This document shows positions 1 through 8,713 of a stretch of 64,000 bases of DNA, piece after piece. The position numbers and the translations under genes are program-made. The notes beneath the pieces are model-generated. The model made no database searches. It had not been told where the DNA came from and was given only the letters and a program-made list of their open reading frames with translations. Source of the stretch: Coemansia sp. RSA 487 (lineage: Eukaryota; Kickxellomycota; Kickxellomycetes; Kickxellales; Kickxellaceae). Every line of letters begins with the position of its first letter. The first letter of the stretch is position 1. Location of the stretch: contig JANBRJ010000002.1 of the NCBI GenBank assembly GCA_027577595.1, positions 124,001 to 188,000 of the forward strand. Direction: 5' to 3'.

Positions 1-577
1 GGTTATTCTTTTTAATATGGATGCACCTACGTCTGTTGTTGTTACCATTGCCTAAAGCGCGACCATCTTTACGACTGCATCCTATTTTGTTAGGTACTGG
101 CTTCTAGCTTCCAGAGTCAGTGCTTTTGTTTGTCAAAGTGGCTTGGGCATCCATATGTACATGTGGTGTTTGTTTCATTCCATTCCATTCATGTCATGAC
201 TTTTTCCTCCATCGAATACATTCAACAGACCACATTACTATAGCCTTGGCCTGTTTATAGTCTTTCTTTGGGTATGGAACCATGGGGGGAGGAGGGCGAT
301 ACAAGAAACAATCTGCCTTTCTACTGCCAGTGTTTGCTCTACTGCTGATGACTAGAGCAATGTCCTTATTTTTAGCATCCATAAATCCATGCTCTTTATT
401 TTCTACTCTGTACTCTGTATCTGAATTTCTAGGCTTGTTTCAGATCACTTGCCATTATATTGCTTTCCTGTTGCAACCACATATTGTATTCACTCATCTG
501 CATCGACTAACTTATGCCCAAAACTGGACTCTGTTAACGGCGACGTTTTGTTTGTTTTCCTCTCTTCTACACTGTAG
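1..577. other. 5' flank of the PIP5K gene
   Basis: AT-rich DNA with no convincing gene. Short open frames on both strands have no recognisable content. A pyrimidine-rich run ending in CTGTAG (up to 577) looks like a 3' splice site feeding the kinase gene that follows, so an upstream exon may lie here or beyond the left edge. I could not find a donor with the needed phase that I trust. Confidence 0.4.
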
Positions 578-2940
578 ATTTAAATACATTGGAAAGGCTG
601 TCCGCATACGAACTCGCTCGGGCGGCTGCTAATGTCGACACCCCGGCCTATTCTGCAGACTCGGAGATGGAAGGCGATAGCTCGGCTTCGCCTGACAATC
701 TCGAAGCTAAGGAGACATCAATTAATGGGGCTAGAACCGACAGATCCAAGGCTGTGGCCACTGCAGTTTCCAAGAGCACAAAAGGCTCGTGGGACGTGTC
801 GAGCGACGAGGGAGCAGATGCTGCAGACGCTAATGGTAATGAGCCAAAGAAGAACGAAAGGCAGCGGAGGCGACAAGTGGTGGTCAACTCATCCGTAACG
901 ACGGAAAAGTACCATGTTCGACCGATATCTATGCGTCCCAGCAACAACCGGGGCGGTACACAGGAACAAAGCGGAGCGGAGTGGATAGCTGCTCCAATGG
1001 AGAGCCCGGTTGACGTCGCATATTTGACAACCAGTATGTATTCGCCGTCGCTGTCTGTGAAAAGCATGCACCGCGGCCTTGGCGAGCTCAATAATATGTA
1101 CGCAGTTTCGTCGGCGGACGAGCATCCACTACACACAGAAGACATGCATCCTCACTTCTACTCGCGGGAAGAGGCGCTGGGAACCATAGGCGGGCATGGC
1201 ATGCACAGCCCGCCTGGGCTCGACCACAGAGCCACATCTTTTGATTTGGGACACATTGGGCGCGGCTACCAGAAGCCTGGACACCGCTCACTGGCCACGC
1301 CGTCACCGCTACGCGTGCGTATAAGCAACACCGACAACATAAGCAGCGAGAAGGTTGCTTCCCTGTCACAAGTAAGGGTCCAGCAGCCCAACGACGGTAC
1401 TGAAGACGGGTACGATGGCGACTCGGAGGCGGTTCTGAACGCACGCCTGCGCACGCCGGTGCAGCGGCGCAACACAGTTGCTGGCGAGAAGATCGACGAA
1501 GCGCCCTCCCTCGGACGGCGGTCGACAAGGCTGAGGATGCCGCGGAACACCAGCGACTTTTCGGATCTTATGTATGGGAAGGATGAGCGGCGCGCACTGC
1601 GCAACTCGCGCCGGCGATCCACGGCTCAGAGCCTGCTTCCAATCGGCACACAGATCTCACCCGGACATGCTAACTACGTGCTAATGTACAACATGCTCAC
1701 TGGTATCCGCGTCTCGGTGTCGCGCTGCGAGGCAAAAGACCCGCGGCCGGTGCGCCCTGACGACTATATTGCCGCGCACAAGTACTCGTTCGATGTTGTT
1801 GGCGACGAGATGACGCCGTCGTCGCGGTACGACTTCAAGTTCAAAGACTATGCGCCGTGGGTGTTCCGCTGCATCCGCGAGGCGTTCCACCTCTCGACTG
1901 AGGACTACTTGGCGTCGCTGACCGACAAGTACATTCTAAGCGAGGTCGGGTCGTCGGGGAAGTCGGGGTCGTTCTTCTATTACTCGCAGGACTACCGCTT
2001 CATCATCAAGACGGTGCACCACACCGAGCACAAGTTCATGCGTGAGATCCTGCCGCAGTACTACGAGTTTGTGCGCGACCACCCCGACACGCTGCTCTCG
2101 CGCATCTACGGCCTGCACCGCATCAAGCTCCCGCATGGCCGCAAGGTGCACTTCATTGTCATGAGCAACATCCTCCCACCGAACAAGGACATTCACGCGC
2201 AGTTCGACCTCAAGGGCTCGATGCTCGGCCGCGAGCTCAGCGCCGAGATGGCTGCAAAGCCGCGCGCCTGCATGAAGGACAAGAACTGGGTCAGCACGCG
2301 CCAGCGCCTCCTTCTTGGCCCGTCCAAGCGCCGCGCCTTTGTGCAGCAGCTGATCGAGGATGTCACGCTGCTCATCCGCCTGAACATTATGGACTATAGT
2401 CTCCTTATCGGCATCCACGACCTGCACAAGGGAAACGCTGCCAAGCTGCGCGACACGACGTTGGCCATGTTTGATCCGCAGACCACCGCTGTGCAACTGC
2501 AGAACCGAATGACGCGCGCGCACACCATCCGCAAGAAAGTTGTACATACCGACCCAGTGGCCCTAGACTCGCTGCCGCAAGGTACCATGCCGCCCCTGCC
2601 AGAATCGATGTTCCAGGAGCTGCGCTACTCGATCTTCTACCGCGAGGACGGCGGCATTCTCTCGTCCGACCGAGCAGACAACCCAGGCCAGTTGATCTAC
2701 TATCTAGGCGTCATTGACATCCTCACGTCATACAACCTTGTGAAGCGCACAGAGCACATTGTCAAGTCGGTTGTACACGACGGCTCGCAGATATCGGCAA
2801 TCAACCCACGCAAATACGGGCTGCGCTTCCTGCGCTTCATCATACGCTCGCTGGACGGCTACGAGGATGTGCTTCCGCTGCTCGACCAATTCGAACGCAC
2901 AACATACCAGGAGATCTGCCGCGAGCACCGTTTCTTCTAA
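578..2940 (+). CDS. MSS4: Phosphatidylinositol-4-phosphate 5-kinase (Mss4-like), 5' end uncertain
   Basis: Makes PI(4,5)P2 from PI4P at the plasma membrane, controlling actin and the cell-integrity pathway in yeasts. The first ~390 residues are Ser/Arg-rich and probably disordered. The PIPK catalytic domain fills roughly nt 1770-2935. Visible hallmarks are the FDLKGSMLGRE motif (about nt 2206), the catalytic NIMDYSLLIGIHD motif (MDYSLL at nt 2389) and the activation-loop segment KRTEHIVKS. The Glu in that last segment is typical of type I (PI4P-using) enzymes. The frame is open from an acceptor-like CTGTAG ending at 577. There is no ATG until 667 (residues MEGDSSAS), yet the 89 nt before it read like coding sequence. 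Either translation starts at 667 or a short 5' exon joins at 578. The stop at 2940 is clear. Function is very secure; only the N-terminus is open. Confidence 0.93.
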
Positions 2941-3373
2941 TCCAGAGACAGGTATCTTGTGCTTGTTTTTTAGCCGTAAGGTCTAGCTCATATGGCTTTA
3001 TTATGCCTTCTGGAGTTGGGCTATCCATTTCCTGTATCTGTTGCTTTCTTTTCCATTTATCGTGTAATAAATGCCCACCACCCCCACCCTCTTTTACTTT
3101 TGTTGGTTCAAGTTTTTTGTGTTGGTCAGATAGTTTGCCGGCTTTTCGTCTGTTTACATCCCCATTCACTCAACAGGCATTGATCGATTTCAGAAAGCAC
3201 GCCAAATCCTCTGGCACTATCGATTTAATCTTGTGCTTTCGAACACTTGCTTGGCTCCACGCTTTATCCTTTAAAATATTTGTATTGCTTTTCTTACTTC
3301 GTTGACTTGTGCATTTTGCATTTCTAGGAAGGAGTCTACGCCCTTACGCCGCAGATACTTTTGGCGAAGAGCA
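2941..3373 (+). other. Intergenic between MSS4 and VMA21
   Basis: 433 bp, T-rich, with the MSS4 3' UTR and VMA21 leader. A pyrimidine stretch ending in TTTCTAG near 3329 could be the acceptor of a 5'-UTR intron of VMA21. No separate gene is seen. Confidence 0.4.
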
Positions 3374-3763
3374 ATGCCCAAAACATCCGCATCAAAGCCG
3401 GCTCTAGCCAGCACAAAGCCCAGCAATGGAATAGATTCCACGGTCAGGCAGAGACACAAGAAGACGTCAAAGGTATCAAGAGCCGCAAAAACGACGCCAG
3501 CTGAACCTGCAATTGTCATAGCCCCAGGCGAGGAAGCAGAAGCAAAAGACGATTTCGAAAGAAAAACACCACACATTCCGAGTAGCGTCATCCGTAAGCT
3601 TATTGTCTTCTCGTTGCTTCTTCTAATCGCACCGATACTTGTTTATTTTACCTCGCTAAAGTATGTGTTTGTGGGCTCGACGGCGGCATCGGCTATCACC
3701 GCAGTTATCGCTGCAAACATGGTGCTTGTGGCCTGGGTCTATGCTGCGTGGTCGGAAGAATAA
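3374..3763 (+). CDS. VMA21: Vma21-like V-ATPase assembly factor
   Basis: Small ER membrane protein that in yeast escorts the V0 sector of the vacuolar H+-ATPase out of the ER. Of 129 residues, the first ~70 are basic and low-complexity. They are followed by the Vma21 core: IPSSVIRKLIVFSLLLLIAP, then a short loop (VYFTSLKYVF), then a second hydrophobic helix (about nt 3675-3745). The two-TM hairpin with the conserved YF..KY..VG pattern is the basis of the call. Start chosen at ATG 3374; the frame is open further 5' but without an ATG. The protein is longer than the usual 75-105 residues because of its N-terminal extension, and it ends AWSEE without the C-terminal KKxx-type ER retrieval signal of yeast Vma21. 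Convergent with RPN3. Confidence 0.85.
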   Translation: MPKTSASKPALASTKPSNGIDSTVRQRHKKTSKVSRAAKTTPAEPAIVIAPGEEAEAKDDFERKTPHIPSSVIRKLIVFSLLLLIAPILVYFTSLKYVFVGSTAASAITAVIAANMVLVAWVYAAWSEE

Positions 3764-3936
3764 TAAATAGCATGTGCATGAGGAGCTGTAGCATAGTTGT
3801 ATAGCAAAAGCTCTTTATTATTAAAAAAAGTTTAGGTGCTTGCACAAACATAGATATAGAGATATGATAGCTTTGATGTAAGGAAAGGGAAAATTGGTGC
3901 CAGACAAGACAGCGGAAGCAAACATTCAAAAAAGGC

Positions 3937-5528
3937 TTACAGATCCTCGTCCATAGCATTCTCTGCATCCGAGTCATCGTCAAAGTCATCGTTCTCCAGC
4001 TCCTGCGCCAGCTCGCGCTCGCGTCTGATGGCCTCATTCATATATGCAAGCTCCTTACGATGGTCGCTTCCCGGGTAACGCATCGACTTGACAGAGTCGT
4101 TGTAGATGTTGAGGCAGAACGTGATGCGCCTGTCGAATGCGTGCTGGGGATCGCTGGTGCCATATACGTTGTGCACTTCAGCGCTCTTCACGAATCCCTT
4201 TTCGTGGTCGATTGTCGCATCAATGACGCCATCGCGAATGGCCTTTGCAACGATGTATTCTGCATCTTCCTCACTGTCCAGATGCAGCTTTAGGCAGATG
4301 TCGCGGAGCGAGATACGAGAGTACGCAATGCTGATGCTGCGGATACCTGCCTTGATTACGTTGTGACGCAAGCGTTGAATGAGGATTAGCACTTGGTCGC
4401 TCAAAAACTTGCTCCTATGCTGAGTGACAACATCCTGGAACTTGTTGAGATCGCCAACGCGAACAGCCTGTGTCAGCTCGAGATACGGCTGCAGCGGCTT
4501 CCTCAAAGTCGGGATGCGGAAGAGCGAGCGCTCGGGTATGTTGCCCATGAGCAGCTCGACAATCACGTAGATCTTGTGCACTGTCTGCTGGAAGCCAGCA
4601 GTCGCCACGTTTGACGGCGCCTTTCGTGTTGCCTCGAGAAGGTGCATCTGTGCCTGGGAGTAGTTGAGCTGGATCGCTTCGATGCGGCCGACATAGTAAA
4701 GATAGCGAGCAAGGAGATTGTTTGGCGCGTCGGGTGGGAAGTTTGTCTTTACAGTCAGCCTTTCAGCTTGGTCATAGAGTTTATAATGAAGATAGTTGCG
4801 CAGGAGCAGTGTCAAAAGCATTGCCTTTGACTCCTTCATGCTAGCCAGCGTGGCTGCTTGCAAGGCCTGAAGCAAAGTTGGGCGCGCATCGGACAGGCAG
4901 CCAACCACCTCGTAGAACCGAGAAAAGTAGAAAAAAATGCGCGCAACAAGGGGATCAACTGTTCTTCTTGGTGAGCTCGACAGCATACCAACAAGAACCT
5001 TGGACAGCTTTGCGCCCCTTTCGTGTTTCTCATTGTCTAGGAGATACAGTTGGGTCAACAGACAAAGATAAAGGCAGATCTCTGGCTCGCACACCTTAGC
5101 TGCTGTCTGGTTCTCAGCTGGCTTCTGTTCTAGGGTCTCGGCAGCACATGCCAAGCATTCCGCCACATTCTGTGAATTGTTGACTGAGCTGTATGCTGCA
5201 ATGGACTCGACAATGACCTCGGGCTCCAAACGCTTCCGAATTGAAGATATGGTTCGTAGGGCTCGGTGAATGTAGTGGACCTCGGCAGCGGAAATGCCAC
5301 GTTCCAAGAACCGTACGTTGCGTGCAATGTCTACAAGTATAATTTGATTTATTAAAAAGGATTAGCTACTGTGTGCTGTTTTGCACTTTAAATCAATCGT
5401 AAATCCTGGCAGAATCGTGTTGTTCCAAACTGGTTCTACTTGCCTTCGAGAAGAATACGGCGTGCCTCAGCCTGCTTCTGCTCAGGACTCAGCTCGACAT
5501 CCATGGTTGTGCTCTCGCTATTAGACAT
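3937..5528 (-). CDS. RPN3: 26S proteasome regulatory subunit Rpn3 (PSMD3), two exons
   Basis: Non-ATPase lid subunit of the 19S regulatory particle. Exon 1 is 5528-5444 (28 codons plus one base, MSNSESTTMDVEL...RRILLE), the intron is 5443-5331 (113 nt) and exon 2 is 5330-3937, giving 492 residues, close to the family length. The ligated junction codon is G|AC (Asp) and reads ..RILLEDIARNVRFLERG.., matching the N-terminal helix of Rpn3. The intron runs from GCAAGT to TTGTAG, so it is a GC-AG intron; the nearby GT would put exon 2 out of frame. TPR-like helical repeats are followed by a PCI domain (SISIAYSRISLRDICLKL, LDSEEDAEYIVAKAI) and an acidic tail (ENDDFDDDSDAENAMDEDL). The acidic C-terminus is typical. 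The gene shares a 528-bp divergent promoter region with STR2. Confidence 0.96.
5331..5443 (-). other. GC-AG intron of RPN3
   Basis: Minus-strand donor G|GCAAGT at 5443 and acceptor TACTTGTAG ending at 5331. Reading frame on both sides demands this donor. The donor otherwise matches the strong consensus expected of GC introns (AG|GCAAGT). Confidence 0.85.
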
Positions 5529-6056
5529 TTTGCCTTGATTCTTGCTAGATGGGAGGGGCAAGTGGTTTTTTTGTACGAGAAGTGACTAATGAGGAACAAA
5601 TAGAGAAAAGGGTAATTGCACAAACCTCTTTTGAAGGAAGAGTTGTAAACACCCACACAAGCAATGCTACTTTTTGGATGCAATTCTGCTTCATGATTTC
5701 TAGGAGTAGGCAACGTCATTGATTGATTATCGTATCATAACGGGATCAACGAGAATTAGATTTGGTACCATTATAAATCTATGGTTTGCTCCCAAGCCAG
5801 CTTTTTCGTTGATCAACCAAGAAAATGGTATGATCCCACCCCTGACAAAGCGGAATTGGTGAAGCAAGCAAGGACACGGGCCTTCATCATTGTTGCAAAT
5901 GAAAAAGAGCGATATGGCATTTGTGACTCTTCATCTTTTTTCCCTTTTTTAAAGTCGTTCATTTTTTCTCCACCCTTAACCTTAATTATTGCAGCTTATC
6001 GGCCTCTTTCTTTTTTTTATAACTTTAGCACAAGAGAGTTCCCCCATAGAAAAGAT
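5529..6056. promoter_or_regulatory. Divergent RPN3/STR2 intergenic region
   Basis: 528 bp of AT-rich DNA between the two start codons, containing both promoters. The frame of STR2 stays open through part of this stretch, but it reads as leader (long T and CT runs at 5930-6020) rather than protein. No PACE-like proteasome element (GGTGGCAAA) was seen by eye. Confidence 0.45.
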
Positions 6057-7856
6057 ATGGCGATGCATGTCCCCCTAGGCGAGTGCGTGCCGCCGAGCAC
6101 GCCGTTTGCTGTTTCTGTGTCGCTTCCAACCTGGGATGACAATGTTGATTACGAAAAGGGAGAGCAACGGGTGCTTGACGCAATGGTGAGCGGATATCCC
6201 CGGTTCTTCATTGCTAAGCCCATCCAGGCACTCGTGGAGCATGTCAAGGATCGGTTTGCACTGCCGAAGGAAACAGCCATGCTGTTCCCATCGCTTGCGT
6301 GCGCAGAGCGGTGTACGCGGTTCATCTACGACCAGGCGCAAAAGCAGCACACCGATGCAGCGGCCTACTCCTTGCCACAGCCTGGGCAGGTGCGGATTGT
6401 GCAGTATGCGGTTGAGCCGATCAACAGAGAGGCGGCAGCGCTTGATGCAATGAAGCACGCGCTGGACTCGCCAGTGAAGATATACTGCGTTCTGTTTCCG
6501 GCGGATCTATTTCCCCTGGCTAAGCAGTACTGGCAGCACACGGGCAACGGGGTGTCGGCGCGGCTGGCAAGCTACTGTCTGCACATTGCGCAGGCTAACG
6601 AAAAGTACGAGCAGGAGGCGCGGCCACGCTGCTTGCGGAAGGCGGCCGGCGCTGCCGCACGGCATGGCGCCATTACAAGCGGCACGCCACATGCCGAGCC
6701 GGACAGCACCCCAGTGCCCGAGTCAACCATGGAGGCAGACACGTATCTTGAGGAGAGATTCGGGCGCAACTTCGACCCGAAATATGCGGGGGAAATGAAG
6801 CTGGCATTGCGGCGTCGGATTGCCGGCGCACTCTCCCGGAGCAAGCAGCCGCAAGAGAAGCAAGATGTGCAAGCGGACGACGTGTACCTGATGGCGACTG
6901 GAATGAGTGCAATGTTCTATGCGCACCAGGCGCTGCTGGGCGTGCGGTGCGGGAAGAGCGTGTGTTTTGGGTTTCCGTACACCGATACGCTCAAGATCCT
7001 GGAAAAGTTCGGCCCCGGCACGTACTTCTTGGGGCGTGGCGAAGGTGCAGACTACGAGGAGCTTGAGCGGATCCTCGAGAGGCATGCTCAGAGCGAGGAG
7101 GAGCCGATTCTGGCGATCTTCACCGAGTGCCCGAGCAACCCGCTCCTGAAGACAGCCGACATGCCGCGACTGCGCGCGCTGGCCGACAGGTACGGCGTTG
7201 CGCTGGTTGTCGACGAGACAATCGGGAGCTTCCCAAACGTGGATGTGCTAGACTGGGCCGATATCGTGGTGTCGAGTCTGACAAAGGTGTTCAGCGGCGA
7301 CAGCAACGTGATGGGCGGCAGTCTGGTTCTGAATCCCGCCCAGCCGCTCTACACACGCCTCCGCAAATCCATGGGCGCCGTGTATGAGGACCTTCTGTGG
7401 AGCGAGGACGCTGTGTTCCTTGAGCGCAACTCGCGCGACTTCATGAAGCGTGTGCCAAAGATCAACAGCAATGCGCTGGCAGTGGCCGAGCTCTTGCGTG
7501 CCAGCACCAAAGTGTCGTGCGTCAGGCACCCCAAGTTTGTCACGCCCAAGAACTACGCCAAGATCATGCGCTCCACCAGTGACGCCGGCTACGGTGGTCT
7601 GCTTTCGGTCGAGTTTGTAGCTGGTGAAAGCGCGTCTCGCGCATTCTACGATCACCTGCGCTGCTGCAAGGGCCCTTCTCTGGGGACAAACTTCACGCTA
7701 GTGTCACCGTACACCATACTGGCGCACTATGCTGAGCTCGACTGGGCCGCACAGTTTGGTGTGCATTCCGACCTGGTCCGCATAAGTGTGGGCCTTGAGC
7801 CGAGAGAAGAACTCCTGGCTATGTTCCAAGCTGCCTTGGATGCAATTCTTGAGTAG
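6057..7856 (+). CDS. STR2: Cystathionine gamma-synthase, fungal Str2 type
   Basis: PLP enzyme of transsulfuration: O-succinyl- or O-acetylhomoserine plus cysteine gives cystathionine. It has 599 residues, matching the long fungal Str2 form, which has an N-terminal domain before the Cys/Met-metabolism PLP fold. The N-terminus shows the family signature PFAVSVSLPTWDDNVDYE followed by SGYPRFF. The catalytic core spans about residues 275-599. DDVYLMATGMSAMF, VVDETIGSFPNVD and SSLTKVFSGDSNVMGG are visible, and the Schiff-base lysine is K410 in SLTK. Start chosen at ATG 6057 (MAMHVPLGE); a second ATG lies two codons on. The open frame upstream to 5781 has no family similarity. An approximately 60-residue Ala/Gln-rich insertion (around nt 6600-6740) separates the N-terminal domain from the core. 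Confidence 0.93.
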   Translation: MAMHVPLGECVPPSTPFAVSVSLPTWDDNVDYEKGEQRVLDAMVSGYPRFFIAKPIQALVEHVKDRFALPKETAMLFPSLACAERCTRFIYDQAQKQHTDAAAYSLPQPGQVRIVQYAVEPINREAAALDAMKHALDSPVKIYCVLFPADLFPLAKQYWQHTGNGVSARLASYCLHIAQANEKYEQEARPRCLRKAAGAAARHGAITSGTPHAEPDSTPVPESTMEADTYLEERFGRNFDPKYAGEMKLALRRRIAGALSRSKQPQEKQDVQADDVYLMATGMSAMFYAHQALLGVRCGKSVCFGFPYTDTLKILEKFGPGTYFLGRGEGADYEELERILERHAQSEEEPILAIFTECPSNPLLKTADMPRLRALADRYGVALVVDETIGSFPNVDVLDWADIVVSSLTKVFSGDSNVMGGSLVLNPAQPLYTRLRKSMGAVYEDLLWSEDAVFLERNSRDFMKRVPKINSNALAVAELLRASTKVSCVRHPKFVTPKNYAKIMRSTSDAGYGGLLSVEFVAGESASRAFYDHLRCCKGPSLGTNFTLVSPYTILAHYAELDWAAQFGVHSDLVRISVGLEPREELLAMFQAALDAILE

Positions 7857-8713
7857 AAAATACGAGCCATCCACTTCTCAGAACCCGTCTAGCTTCTGCT
7901 GATTTGAAGGTTTCATTTGAATTTTTTGATAATACCCGGATCATAAAACCCTATTAACAGATACATATTTTCTAGTGCTTGGAGCTTTCACACAAGTCTG
8001 TAAAGTTGGAGCCCATTTGATCAGATTCCCCCAGCCTTCATCTCCTTCCCTTTTTCCCCTTTCTCTCCTTTTTTGCCTTTTTCTTTTTACAAATTTTATC
8101 TTCATTTGAACAGCTTCATTTACACTTCTTTATTGCTGACATTTTCACTTGCTCGTTCAGCCAATTGCTTCTTGTCAATCTAGCCCTTTTCTTTAGCATT
8201 CGCAAAGAGTGCACCCAATCAAATCTGCCTTTATTTTCTTGGATCCCAAAAATATTTTTATATCTAAACCGGATTACTATATTATTACCAGGTCCTCTCC
8301 TTTTCAAACTCATTCTTAACCTGCGCGAATAGCTTGGCTGTGCAAATACTTTATCACAAGCATTCAATCTCAATCTCATTTGCTAAGCGCTTATTCCAAC
8401 TCTTGTTTTTTTTTGTCAGGCCAATTAGATAAATCTTGCTGAAAACTCGCCTTTGTTGCTATTTTATCTTTTTATTCTGGCTTTTCCTTTTCTCCTACTC
8501 TTTAGCGACTATTTTGGACCAAGAGAAGAAACCTCACGTCCACGCACTCCTATCGGGCCTTTTTCTCTTTATAACTTCTATTTCTTTTCATTCTCAGTTT
8601 TGCTTTTGATCTCTTTTGTCTTCTTTACTCGTTGTTCGTCGCTGCTAATCCGATACTAGCCTTATTGTTGTACTGTATAGCCTTGGGTTTAATCCGTCCC
8701 CTTCTATTTCACA
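7857..8713 (+). other. Long leader/promoter of DHH1
   Basis: 857 bp without a supported gene. It is very pyrimidine-rich, especially 8038-8100 and 8450-8600, as expected for a strong promoter and a long 5' UTR, perhaps with a leader intron. Several short ATG-initiated frames precede the DHH1 start. Confidence 0.4.

Noticed and set aside
194-632. Open frames on both strands upstream of the PIP5K gene
   Set aside because: Hydrophobic or low-complexity translations with no motif; they overlap the splice acceptor and leader.
5781-6056. N-terminal extension of STR2
   Set aside because: The residues before ATG 6057 are Phe/Leu-rich translation of T-rich leader and have no Str2 similarity.
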